Source: Ditylenchus dipsaci
Lineage: Eukaryota; Nematoda; Chromadorea; Rhabditida; Anguinidae
Assembly (NCBI GenBank): GCA_004194705.1
Contig: SADC01000925.1
Span: 120,449-184,448, forward strand
Length of the DNA stretch: 64,000 bases
Direction of reading: 5' to 3'
Shown piece by piece: positions 23,401 to 33,034 of this stretch (positions are counted from its first letter, which is position 1; the number at the start of each line of letters is the position of its first letter). Under the pieces are notes generated by a model. That model ran no database searches, had not been told where the DNA came from, and saw only the letters and a list, made by a program, of their open reading frames with translations. Both the position numbers and the translations under genes were made by a program.

Positions 23401-26400
23401 TTGGAGAGAAAAATTTTATGATTTTAAAAAACTATCAGCAAAATTAGAATCCTTGCGATATTTGGGACTAGACTTTCAAAAGTTCTCGCAAATCGAGCTA
23501 AAAAGTGTCGGACCCTAGCCAGGAGCGAACTTTTTGGGGTGTCGTTAAATCGAGCGGCAATTGTAATTATAAATGACAAGTGGAAATGAGGCTTTGAAAA
23601 TTAGAAAATCGTAAGAAGTGAAACTTGAGAGCTGGACCCGTAGTCAATATCGAATTAGTGACTAAATATTTAGACACTAAATAAAAGTGGCAATTTGGTA
23701 GTCAATATAGAAAACTAAACTCTAAATATTTAGACTCTACTTTTGGTAGTCACTAAACAATTAGAATTTAGCATGCCACACTCTAAATATTTAGCCGTAG
23801 TCAATATCGATTCGGAGTTTAGAATTTAGCAAGTGGCATGCTAAACTCTAAATATTTAGTCGCAGTCAATATACAGCTACAGCAATTACACCCCATAGAC
23901 TTTATTTTACAGATAACATCAAATTACACATCAAAAATATTCCCTAACAATTCCATTTCTCTCTTGAATTCCAGTCACTTGACGTCCTTGGTAGACTTCT
24001 TCCTCAGGTTGGTCATCACCGATTTCTTCATCCTCCTCTGGCTCAGGCATGCGCAGATCTACAGCAAGATTGTGCAAGACAGCAGTTGAGAGAACCACAT
24101 TAGCCATATGCTCCAAGCCGAGGCGGACTTCACTGTGTAAAATGGCAAAACGGCGCTTCCACTGCCCGATCCTCTGCTCCACACCGACCCTTGTTCTCTT
24201 GTGTGCTTTATTGTACCTAAATAAGATGGTTATGCAATTAATTTCCGGGCTAGCAGTATGCGTTTATTCCAACCTTATCTCACTAGCCAACGACGGTCTG
24301 AGGAAAGGAGTCATTAACCACTTCTTGCACGGGTAGCCTGAATCGCCCAAAAGCACACCACTAATTTCGTTGTTTTGGAAGGCATCCCACAGAAGGCTTG
24401 AACGAAGAATATGTGAGTCATGTGCGCACCCCGGATGCCTGGCTACGAAAAGTAGACTCTAAAAAAAGTAGAGTCTGAACTTTAGAGTCCAATTATATTG
24501 ACGACCAAAATTCTAAATATTTAGTGACTAAATAAAAAGTGGAATTTAGACGGCGATATTGACTACGACTAATTTTTCTCGAATTTAGAATTTAGTGTTT
24601 AGCATGCCACTTGCTAAATTCTAAACTCTAATTCGATATTGACTACGGGTCCTGCATTGAAAAACGCCTTTTTTATCTGCCATATTTTATCTAATTATCG
24701 ACCACCCCTTACTCAAAATCATGCTTGTGGCATTGTGTTTTTTACATATTTTTTTGAAGACAGCTTCCATGCAATTTAGCACCCATTTGTCAACCCATCT
24801 TTCAGGCTTGAAAATGGGTGGTAACTTGCAAAATTGCAGTCTTGGAAAAATGGGTCAAAAACTCAATGCCACGAACACGATTTTGAATTAGAAGAAATAG
24901 GATGTTCTTTTTATTTAGGTGATTACCTCGTACGATTACTCAGCTCCAATCAGCGAGGCAATTTTTTAAAATGCATATTTGACTAACACATTATCAATTC
25001 TTAGAATTCAGGCTGGTCAGATCACCCCATTATATCTAGCCATCAGAAATTTCATCAAAAACTTGACCAACTGGCCGAACCCTCCATTAGAGGTGCCCCA
25101 AAATCATACGTATTCATATCTATATTAGTGATTTAATCTTGCTTTAACCCATATAACAATTAACAGTGCCGTTGCCATTGACAATGTGAAAACTGTGCGG
25201 GTGGGTAGCTTGATCACAGTGGTGCAGAATTCTTTGAACAAAGACCACTGCAAACAATCCGAGACACCACTTTCCTTCGAAGTATTGGACAACCAATATG
25301 ATTTGGTGTTGTATAGGTGGGTATTTTGAAATTTAAAAAGTCGACTCCCAATATAGTGATATTCTTGACATATAGTCAAACCACTCGTGGACAGGCCTAG
25401 AGGGACACCATATCGAGGTTTGACTGTAGTGACACCTCAGGCCGGCCCCGCAGGGTTTTTTTTTATCGAGAATAAGCTGTAGTGACACTCTCGATACAGC
25501 GAGATTCTTGATATAGCGACACCTACGGTTGTCTCGAGTAGTGTTGTAATTGGCACCGGCAGCTCACCGCATCAGTGCCGTGAGCTGGTGCCGGCGCAGT
25601 AATTCTAAGATTTACAACACTGCTCAGAGGAATGTCACTATATGGAAAATCGACTGCATATAAATTTTTAATTTTTATAGCTCTGTGCTGCCTAAAGTCG
25701 TAGATGGCAGCCACTTGATGTTGACAATTCCAGACTTGCATGATTATGCATATGTGTTTGTGGATGATGTGTACCAGGTTAGATGTTAGACCAAATATAA
25801 GAAAAAAGCTTAAAATGAAGAATTAGTTGCAAGAGGGTCTACGGCATCCTTGCATAACCTTTTATTCAAGTAAGCCAGTGTTGTCAATGCGAATAAATTG
25901 TAGTAACAATTGTCTTTTGTTTTCTCCATTTGTTGAGTCATTTGACCAATTGTGTCCCCGAAACTGCAAAAGTCATTACCTTGTAAAATCGTCTTTTTAT
26001 AAAAGCCACAAATAATCTTCAAGCCAGGATTACGATCTGCCCTTATTTTTAAAATGTTATTATTGGGCGCCGAAAAAGTAAAAAGCACAGGATAAAATAA
26101 AATATTTTTGTTAAAATACCCTAAAATGTCCTTATTTTAAGCAGTTTTTTTTTCATTATATTGGGTTGTAACATAAGTTCTGTCAGTTTTTGTTCATGAA
26201 GATTTTGTTTCAATGTAAAATATTTCTACCATACTGTTATATGTCATTTTGTAGAGAAGAATCTCCTATTTCATCGCTCTGTTTCAGATTTCATAATTTC
26301 ACAACAAAATGTTGATTTTTAGCCTTCAAGAAATGAGCTTCAAGTAAAAAAATAATTATCTCCGACATTTTTAGAACTAGTCAAAAGTTCAGTCAATTGT

Positions 26401-29400
26401 TAGGCGCTGCAGCAACAACTTAGCACCATATTGTAGCGCAGATCAAGAGCTTCAAAGTGCATTTTACAGAAGGATTTTTGAAAACCTGAGTATTGAGATA
26501 TGACTGTTTTAAAAAAGCAAATTCTTCAAAAAATGGCTGAAATTCAAGTTTTCTTAATTTTTTTTCCGGATTTCAGTCATTTTTTGAAGAATTTGCTTTT
26601 TTAAAACAGTCATATCTCAATACTTAGTTTTTCAAAAATCATTCTGTGAAATGGATTTTGAAGCTCTTGATCTGCGCTACAACATGGTGCTAAGTTGTTG
26701 CTGCAGCGCCTAACAATTGACTGAACTTTTGACTAGTTCTAAAGATGTCGGAGATAATTATTTTTTTAACTTGAAGCTCATTTCTTGAAGGCTAAAAATC
26801 AACATTTTGTTGTGAAATTGTGAAATCTGAAACAGAGCGATGAAATAGGAGATTCTTCTCTACAAAATGACATATAACAGTATGGTAGAAATATTTTACA
26901 TTGAAACAAAATCTTCATGAACAAAAACCGACAGAACTTATGTTACAACCCAATAAAAGAAGAAAATCAACCAAAACTTTATTTTGAGCAAATGTCTTCA
27001 TTTTTAAAATTTTGGGATCGCAACCCTGGTTAAAGCAAATATTGCCGTAGATTTCCCATTGTAATTTTCTAGATTTTCCTCTTTTATAATTGAAAAGTCA
27101 CCTACATGCAACTTATTTTTAACTACCTTAATTCAATCGTTAAATCGAAAAAATTGACGTATACAAGTTATATGTCCAAATATTTCAGGGCCACCTGGCA
27201 ATCGACCAAGAGTACACCCATGCATTCGCCAGACTCACTTTACCACTCAAAAATGGCACCACTGGTTCCAAACTGGACATTTTGGTGGAGAATCATGGAC
27301 GGAGGACTTTTGAGACCATCAATGACTACAAAGTCTGCCATTTTTTCATAGTTTTAAATAGAGTAGAATTCGGTCGGTTAACCGAAAACCGGCTTTTTTG
27401 CTAAAAAAACCGAAACCGAAAACCGGCTTCTGAAAAAACGGGAAAACCGAAAACCGTGTTTAGCCAAATACGGTTAAATTACGACAAAAATCAACCGAAA
27501 ACCAGGTAAAATTCGGTTAACCGACCGAACGTGGCTTTGGAAAAAACCGGTTTTTAAAAACCGACTGATCTCAAAAAAACCGACCGAATCCTACTCTAGT
27601 TTTAAATCTAAAATTATCTAAATTGTTAGGGTATTCTATCGAACGTGACAGTTAACAAGCAACTGATCACTAATTGGATGCAATGTGGTGTCAACCCTAG
27701 CAAACTCTATTCCAAAGCCAAAGAGATGTGGTCTCAGGTATGTTTAATGACTTTAAAAGGTTTTAATTAGTGTATGCATATGTTTAGAAGACTGCTGTAG
27801 TTGAGGATGGTAGTCCAGCAGTGTATGTGGGCACTTTTGAGAGTGATGTAGCTTGGGATGACTACCATACCTTTTTTGACGCACGCAAGTGGAACAAGGG
27901 ATTTGTCATTGTCAACAACTTCAACTTGGGCAGATATTGGACAAGCATGGGACCACAGGTAGCAAATCCCTACAGTCATTAGTTTTAAGAAAAGTTGTGG
28001 TTCAATTCATTTCTTTTTGGGCACTGTTTGAATTTGCGCCCTTTCGTTTTTGTGTTTTCGCCGTAACTTTAGCCTGCTTTTAAAATCAAAAATACTGTAT
28101 TTTTCAATGAGCCAACGCCCCAAAACTTCTATGGTCTATACAGGGTTAGTTAAACAAAACATGGACATTTTCTAAAAACTGTCAGTTTAAATTTTGACAC
28201 GAATTTCGCGGTCGGATTTCATCACTCTTTTTTTGTCGCTGTTTTTAGTGAAAAGTGATTGTTTTTTCTATTTTAACCTTTTGTGTTTTTAACCGAAGAG
28301 CTTTCAGGTAGCTTGATTAGTGTCATCGCTTTTCGTGGGGAAATCGATGAGACAGGCAGCTACCTGCGCAATTTTTTTCGAACATGTCTCTGTTTTTATG
28401 ACTAGCCCTATATATTGGAGCAGCAATAACATTCTGCATTTTTGCGCTTTCTTAACTCCCATCGCTAACTCTACTATTTCCACTAATTCGTTTTTGGTCA
28501 AGCACCCCAAAAGGTTTAATTCAAATAGAGTGAAATTGATTTTTATGATGTGTCCTTAAAATACTGTTCTGCATTCCTATTTGCTCAACCTCAAGTGCTT
28601 CATTCAACTAAAAGACTGTTACAAATAGCTAATCAGCAATAATTTGGTTTTAAGCACTAGGATTAATGTTCATTGATTAACCTTTCTCTCCACATAACTG
28701 CTAGAGTTGGCCCGGGATTCCAGTTTCGGTTTACCGGAATTCCGGCCCTTTTTCGGATTCCGGTTCCGGTCGCGAAAATATGTGTAATTCCAGTTCCAAT
28801 TTTCACACAACTAAAATTCCGATTCCGGTTCTGGTTCAAATATGAATGCCGAGCCCAACTCTATCATAATTTTGCTCTTGCTTGGCTGAATTTAAGCACG
28901 TAATTTAAACTTTTGAGCGAATTTTTTTGTGTGAATACGAGAAAAAAAAACAAAAAGTCATGTACAGCAGCTACAGTTCAAAAAAGGTTTCCGTGGCTCC
29001 GGTTTTCGGGTTCGGCAAAAGTAAAATTCCGGTTCCGGTTTCAGTTACGTTCCGAGCACTCTAACAACTTCTACCAACTGCCCTAACAATTTGTCTCTGT
29101 TCAGATGACTTTGTACGCCCCTGGAGCCATTTTCCAGAAACACCAAAACACTATAGTTGTGGTGGAATTAGTTGGCCAAACTAGCTCGTCCACTCAACAA
29201 CAGCCACCTAGCATCAACTTCCTAAAAGAGCCGAGTTATGAGAAGAAGCAAATACCTAGCAAGAAGCAAATGGCCAGTTCTTCTAGTTCACTTTTTGTCC
29301 AGATACCAATAATTATCGAATTGACTGGATACTTACTATTCTTCGCTTGGAGACTATTGCTGTAATAGTCCTTCTGATCAGAATCTTTTCTCCTATATTG

Positions 29401-31010
29401 TCTATAATTTAGCTAATAAATGAATATAATTGAATCAAGGGCTTGCTTCTTTCGAGGGAAAACCTTAACTTTCTCAAAAACGGTCGGCAGAATTGTAATT
29501 CTTGCGATGTTTGCAAGAGTATACGCAGGGATTCCGGTAGAGCATCCAAATTTTTGAGGCAGTTTTATTCAGTGCTTGTTCAGTATTAAAGGGCATGTTT
29601 GACATTTTGTCCCCGCCAATTCAAAAAAATTCCTTTTTTTACTTGGTTTCTAATAAAACTATACCTAGAACTAAGTTCTAGGCCTTATTTGTTAGAACCC
29701 AAGTTAAAAAATCCGTACAGGAGTTCAATGATTCAGAAAAAAAAATGAATTGGCAGGCACCGATTTCGATCAGGTGACCACGTCCTTTAAGGAAAATTTA
29801 TACTTGTGTTCAAAAAGAGTCTTTATATGCATTTTATGATCAAGAATCTTGCTCGGAATCATGTCTCATGCCCATCAAGCCCCCTGCTCCCCCAAAGGGG
29901 GCGCAGGGAACTTGGGGTTGAGATGCGAATACCCACATACCTTAGACACAAATCACTCGAAACTGACTCTGGATGCATGAAAAAACATGCATACCAGAGT
30001 TTATTTATGCGGTAGGCCCCAGTATTCAGAACTATGTTCAAATTTCATCTTTTTGGGGTGGTTAGGTACCCTTCTAGGACGGTTCATCTTGGTCCCCCAA
30101 GGCAAAAAGTCGATTTTGGTCAAAAAAAACTTTTCAAAAAATGGTCAGCCGCGCCGTAAGAAGTTGTTTTTTACACGTTAAAAGTGCTAAAACATCATTT
30201 TAGGGTGTTTTAGGAGGACACCGAATAACCCAGCTTAGCCTTATTTTTAAGTTCTGATCAATAAAAAATTTAGCTTTGGACATTTTGACTTTTTGCCTGT
30301 TTTACCATTGTCAACATGGGACTTGCCAAAAGAGCCTCTTAATTCATTTTTGACCAAGAGTCTTGCTTGGAATTATGTCTAAGGTAAGTGAGTGCGCGCA
30401 TCTCTAACCAACCAAGACCCTGCGCCCCGAAATGGGCGTATGCTAAAAAATTCAATCCCGACTGAGGGAGGGAAGCTCCAATAAATATATTTCCGTGATG
30501 TGAATTACGTCCCTCCTGATATTTGGGACACAATGTACAAAAATAATTGGTAAAATTATTTAAAACAAATTAGGAAAGTGTTGGACCCATTTAGAGGTCA
30601 AACTTTTAAGAGGTAACTAAATAGATCTCTGAAAAGTTTAAAACCAATAGAAATAAAAGAGAACGAGATAAGAAGTTAAATAACTTAAAACACAAAAAGA
30701 TTTGTAAAAATTCATCACAATATATAAAACAATTTTCATCAAAATTTAATTCTAATTGATTGGAGGAGAATGGCAAATTAATTTAACCTTAATTTCTAAC
30801 ATTCAGATGACTCTCTTTGCACCCGGAGCCATTTTCCGCAAGAAAAATGTGGCTGTACTCATAGAACTAGTTGGGCAGAACACTTTTAAAACAGAGACTC
30901 CTGTGATCAGCTTTTTGGAGAAGCCTATCTACAAGACTCGCAGCCACAAACATCGTAGCAAACATACCCAGCTGAACCACCATTTCCGTCACCACCACAA
31001 GCACAATTAA
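17457..31010 (+). CDS. GLB1: GLB1-type beta-galactosidase (GH35), 15 exons with two alternative last exons
   Basis: Glycoside hydrolase family 35 enzyme that removes terminal beta-galactose, normally in lysosomes or secreted. Exons: 17457-17728, 17778-17954, 20108-20306, 20695-20823, 20868-20909, 22860-22977, 23025-23079, 24919-24957, 25012-25109, 25167-25316, 25681-25777, 27189-27332, 27630-27737, 27788-27958, then 29105-29365 or 30807-31010. The first about 24 residues look like a signal peptide. Family hallmarks are [40 protein letters not shown], the acid/base Glu in ENEYGSF, the nucleophile Glu in NSEFYTVW, and HGGTNFGFW. Products of 686 or 667 aa match the usual ~670. Reading phases agree at every junction except that exon 3 lacks one base near 20251, where the frame would hit TGA. 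Intron 8 is GC-AG. Introns 2-13 host many transposons. Family identity is near certain. Whether the frameshift is real is open. Confidence 0.93.
18472..19764. mobile_element. TIR element with 'gaattcatcgaca' arrays, in GLB1 intron 2
   Basis: The left end cgaattcatcgacaaatgaa and its complement at 19738-19764 form 26-bp inverted ends. Additional tgtcgatgaattcagtg units are stacked inside both ends. A hAT-type element (19271-19543) is nested in it. A minus-strand tRNA-like B box (ccaggactcgaacctg, 19658-19673) lies near the right end. No transposase was recognised and no clear target duplication found. Confidence 0.65.
19271..19543. mobile_element. hAT-type MITE with 8-bp TSD GTAGATAC
   Basis: The ends cagggctgtaccggat and atccggtacagccctg are flanked by exact GTAGATAC (19263-19270 and 19544-19551). 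The 273-bp body is mostly mirrored atcggatatcgg repeats with an AT-rich centre and has no coding capacity. Confidence 0.92.
20427..20484. repeat. Short tandem array of gcaaaaatcccc units
   Basis: Four to five degenerate 13-14 bp units (cgcaaaaatcccccag) in GLB1 intron 3. Confidence 0.6.
20939..22104. other. GLB1 intron 5, left part: no delimited feature
   Basis: AT-rich intron sequence. The open frame following exon 5 (gttggggaggaaaacttctg) resembles the start of exon 6 and may be a relic of exon duplication. Nothing else recognised. Confidence 0.4.
22105..22523. mobile_element. Palindromic hAT-type MITE with 8-bp TSD CCCCTAAG
   Basis: A 419-bp near-perfect palindrome with ends cagtgtttcca and tggaaacactg, flanked by CCCCTAAG (22097-22104 and 22524-22531). 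Its arms can pair over about 180 bp around a loop near 22300-22335. It sits in GLB1 intron 5. Confidence 0.92.
23175..23563. mobile_element. Pogo-like MITE with TA target duplication
   Basis: Ends cagtcgccgctcgaat and cgagcggcaattg are bordered by TA (23173-23174 and 23564-23565). The 389-bp body is largely palindromic and shares the 'gtcggaccctag' and 'cagactgtc'-like blocks of the element at 12166-13606. It is in GLB1 intron 7. Confidence 0.7.
23635..24651. mobile_element. PIF/Harbinger-type element with CTG target duplication
   Basis: Perfect 24-bp inverted ends (gacccgtagtcaatatcgaa at left) are flanked by CTG at 23632-23634 and 24652-24654. Subterminal zones are stacked ctaaatatttag units in mirror orientation. 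The centre encodes a partial Harbinger transposase on the minus strand. With the N-terminal half missing, the copy is non-autonomous. Confidence 0.88.
23931..24440 (-). pseudogene. Harbinger transposase (DDE_Tnp_4), C-terminal half
   Basis: The upstream exon (about 24274-24440, minus) encodes [15 protein letters not shown] and [17 protein letters not shown], containing the second catalytic Asp motif. A 57-nt intron (24217-24273, GT-AG) joins it in frame to 23931-24216 with [19 protein letters not shown], carrying the third catalytic acid, and an acidic tail ending in REYF. The first catalytic Asp and the N-terminal region are absent, and the element ends soon after, so this is an internally deleted transposase. 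The match to HARBI1-like proteins is strong by motif. Confidence 0.8.
25373..25428. repeat. Minimal pogo-like TIR remnant
   Basis: TA-bounded tagtcaaacc facing ggtttgactg within 56 bp, in GLB1 intron 10. It is probably an internally deleted member of the cagtcaaacc family. Confidence 0.45.
25543..25621. repeat. Small hAT-like inverted repeat with ggcaccggc core
   Basis: agtgttgtaattggcaccgg faces ggtgccggcgcagtaat then tttacaacact. The end sequence and GC-rich subterminal units resemble the hAT-type elements here, but no convincing 8-bp duplication is seen. It lies in GLB1 intron 10. Confidence 0.45.
26161..26953. mobile_element. Palindromic mariner-type element, TA target duplication
   Basis: The left end ttgggttgtaacataagt matches the classic mariner terminus. 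The inverse right end is followed by TA, with TA also at 26159-26160. The 793-bp element is an almost perfect palindrome with arms of about 385 bp meeting near 26555. No transposase frame remains. It lies in GLB1 intron 11. Confidence 0.85.
27359..27598. mobile_element. hAT-type MITE with 8-bp TSD GTTTTAAA
   Basis: Ends tagagtagaattcggtcgg and ccgaccgaatcctactcta are flanked by exact GTTTTAAA (27351-27358 and 27599-27606). The body is mirrored aaccgaaaaccgg repeats. It is in the short intron between GLB1 exons 12 and 13. Confidence 0.92.
28702..29063. mobile_element. hAT-type element with ttccggttccgg arrays, duplicated with its host
   Basis: Starts tagagttggcccggga and ends ttccgagcactcta. 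The flanks ataactgc / acaacttc are a decayed 8-bp duplication. The paralogous copy (48557-48932) keeps ataactgc / acaactgc, one mismatch. The internal atgccgagcccaactcta is a further inverted end, suggesting a composite. It lies in the intron before GLB1 exon 15A. Confidence 0.7.
29105..29365 (+). CDS. GLB1: GLB1 alternative last exon A (anchor-like tail)
   Basis: The acceptor ctgttcag precedes ATGACTTTGTACGCCCCTGG, which continues the phase of exon 14. It encodes the conserved beta-strand ([17 protein letters not shown]) and a Lys/Gln-rich linker. A run of five Ser and a 20-plus residue hydrophobic C-terminus with [10 protein letters not shown] follow, then stop. Small residues followed by a terminal hydrophobic stretch is the layout of a GPI-anchor signal, or of a tail anchor. 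This product would be membrane-attached, unlike ordinary lysosomal GLB1. AATAAA-type signals follow near 29415 (ctaataaatg). Confidence 0.8.
   Translation: MTLYAPGAIFQKHQNTIVVVELVGQTSSSTQQQPPSINFLKEPSYEKKQIPSKKQMASSSSSLFVQIPIIIELTGYLLFFAWRLLL
29590..29810. repeat. Short palindromic repeat, 'ttaaagggcatg' family
   Basis: tattaaagggcatg... faces ...acgtcctttaagga over about 220 bp with ccgccaattcaaaaaaattc in the left arm and its complement in the right. It is a small relative of the palindrome at 16324-17262, and is duplicated at 49450-49665. Confidence 0.65.
29870..30040. repeat. Hairpin repeat family, copy 3
   Basis: Contains cccatcaagccccctgctcc / gaacttggggttgagatgcg and the cactcgaaactgactctgga block. 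It lies in the intron between the two GLB1 last exons and is duplicated at 49735-49905. Confidence 0.7.
30807..31010 (+). CDS. GLB1: GLB1 alternative last exon B (soluble His/Lys-rich tail)
   Basis: The acceptor taacattcag precedes ATGACTCTCTTTGCACCCGG in the same phase as exon A. It encodes the homologous strand ([17 protein letters not shown]), then a hydrophilic tail rich in Lys, Arg and His ending HHHKHN. No hydrophobic segment is present, so this isoform should be soluble. AATAAA lies at about 31086. Exons A and B are paralogous in their first half and mutually exclusive by design, since each carries its own stop. Confidence 0.85.
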   Translation: MTLFAPGAIFRKKNVAVLIELVGQNTFKTETPVISFLEKPIYKTRSHKHRSKHTQLNHHFRHHHKHN

Positions 31011-31191
31011 TTTATTGATTATTATATTATTGCATAAATGGAACTAGTCAATTGCTAATGTGTGTGTAAAGCAACAATTCTTGAATAAAATGGTTATTGT
31101 ACTTTTTATGTTTGCGTGGAATGAGAATTTTTGAAATAGAAGGGGATACTCTTTTGGGATATATATTTGCAAGAGTCACATGGAGGAGCAT

Positions 31192-31314
31192 TTAAGTGCA
31201 CGTCTCAAAATCCTTGTTTCCACGCAGATTGAGGTTCACAAAGTTCATGTCGTAGGTCTTGCCCTCTCCCACTTTGTCATGTGGGATTTCAAAGTCGGAC
31301 TGCCGGGTGCAGGT
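31192..31314 (-). CDS. Terminal exon of an unidentified convergent gene
   Basis: On the minus strand, acceptor tgaattacag is followed by a 41-codon frame beginning TCTRQSDFEIPHDKVGEGKT, then YDMNFVNLNLRGNKDFETCT, and TAA at 31192. It looks like genuine protein with two Cys and is tail-to-tail with GLB1. No upstream exon was recognised between here and the Helitron. In the paralogous copy (51053-51186) the same exon has an internal substitution of sequence and is cut by a transposon insertion. The family is not recognised. Confidence 0.5.
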   Translation of the reverse strand, partial: TCTRQSDFEIPHDKVGEGKTYDMNFVNLNLRGNKDFETCT

Positions 31315-31754
31315 CTGTAATTCACTTGTGGAAGACAGTCCAATTTTACATTTCATAAGTGTTTTTAATAATGCAGAGGGGTAATATTTAATTTTGCCCC
31401 CTAATCACTGAATAATGCGCCCTGATTCGCTGAAAAAAGCCCCTTAATTTGAAACTAATTTTTTTCTCAATTTTTTGTTTACTTTTCAAAAAAATTCAAC
31501 TATCGTGTAGCTTAAGATCTCAGCTTTTAATCGAGCTATCAAACTCCACTAAATCATTTGAAGTATGTAGACATTTGGGGGTTTGGAAAAAATAGAGAAA
31601 AACAAAAGCTAGTACATTCAAACCTGTAAATATCTACATTTCTGTAACTATTCAATAGAGTTTGATAGCTCGTTAGAAACCTGGGATCCTGGGCTACACG
31701 ATAGTTGAAACAAAACCGAAAAGAAATACCGGAAAGATGAGATTTGAACATAGT

Positions 31755-32030
31755 TTTGTTAGCGGGGACCTACCGAATAAAGAAACTCTGGTATGCATTC
31801 ATTTTATGCATCCAGAGTCAGTTTCGACTGATTTGTGTCTAAGGCATGTGGGTGTGCGCATCTCAACCCCAAGCAACCGGGGCGCATAGTGCTTGGTTGC
31901 TTGGGGTTGAGATGCGCACACCCACATACCTTAGACACGAATCATTCGAAAGTGACTCTGGATGCATGAAAAATGTATGCATACTAGAGTTTCTTTATTC
32001 GTTAGGTCCAAACTAACAAAACTATGTTCA
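31755..32030. repeat. Hairpin repeat family, full palindromic copy
   Basis: The most complete member: ggacctaccgaataaagaaa ... gcgcatctcaaccccaagca pairs with ggttgcttggggttgagatg ... tttctttattcgttaggtcc, a palindrome of about 275 bp. This shows the family consists of long inverted repeats, of which other copies keep only one arm. Confidence 0.8.
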
Positions 32031-32691
32031 AATCCCATCTTTTCGATATTTTTTGGAGCACCCAGGTACCCTTTTAGGTTTATTCACCTTGGGGACCAAG
32101 GCAGTTGGTCAATGTTTAGTAACCTTTTTTTTTTGAAAACATAATTTTTAGTACGGAAACTGTTTGGAAACAACTTTTTATCGTTTTTAGCGTATAAAAT
32201 TACTTAGAAGGCGTCTAAATACTATTCACAGTTGACCATAGTTGACCAAAAAATTAACTTACGGCTCGATCCTTCACATCACAAGTGTGCTGGATACGGA
32301 TGTAGGGCTGAAAAATATATCATTTAGTGTGGTTTTTCAGGTACTTTTTTCTGCCCGCAAATTACTTTTTTTCCCGCAATTTTTTTTCGTTCGTTCTGCC
32401 GGCTTATCTTGAATTTTCTGATATTTTTCAAAAAGCGATAATATCATCGCGTAGCCTGCAATTCTAGTTTCCAACGTGGTATCATTTTCTACAAGGTCTG
32501 CTAAAAATGAACAACAAAAATTTAAAAGTATAAACCAAATTATTTTTTTGACTTGGTTTATACTTTCACCTTTGGCACTATTCCATTGTAACCGCCCACC
32601 CCCCCCCCCCGCCCCAAAAAGCTATTCCAGTGTTCTGGTTCCAAGCTATTCCAGCCGAAATTTGTCGACCACACCAGGAGAGTTATTTATG
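32031..32691. other. Intergenic sequence, nothing recognised
   Basis: AT-rich sequence with a C-run near 32595. No gene recognised. Confidence 0.35.
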
Positions 32692-32829
32692 GAAATTTGT
32701 GCCGCGTATACGTTTTCCCATAGTTGAATAGATTCAAGGCTTAAATAGTTTGAGAAAAGAATTTTTCGATGGGTTTTCTTCTCACACATGCCTTTTCACT
32801 AGAGTCGTACGTCTTCAGGCTATGTTCAA
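32692..32829. repeat. Left part of tandem-duplicated EGF gene segment (split by Helitron)
   Basis: Matches 38151-38288 almost base for base. Together with 37932-38150 it makes one ~357-bp copy of a tandem duplication whose second copy is 38151-38505. Confidence 0.9.
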
Positions 32830-33034
32830 TCCTATATACTAAAAGAGAGTTTGTGTCCGTCCGTCCGATTTTGTCTCGAAAATGTCTCAAAATTGTCGTT
32901 CAAAAGTTGGTCTCAAGAGGATTTCATTGCAGCGAGAGTTTTGTCGTATGCTCATCATTATTTCTTGCGCATGTTGAGCAGTTGGCTCTCTGAGATAATT
33001 TCGTACTCGAGTCTCATGTTTTCATGGTTGTTTT

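Larger units (their letters stand above)
27664..31366. repeat. Segmental duplication, copy 1 (partner 47513-52681)
   Basis: From tgatcactaattggatgc inside GLB1 exon 13 to tttcataagtgttttt, about 3.7 kb is repeated in direct orientation at 47513-52681. Identity is high, with scattered substitutions and 1-2 base indels, apart from a 1.44-kb insertion in the second copy. Confidence 0.93.

Noticed and set aside
28694..29071. Exact 8-bp target duplication for the ttccggttccgg element
   Set aside because: In this copy the flanks differ at two positions. Only the paralogue at 48549-48940 comes within one mismatch, so I report it as decayed rather than exact.
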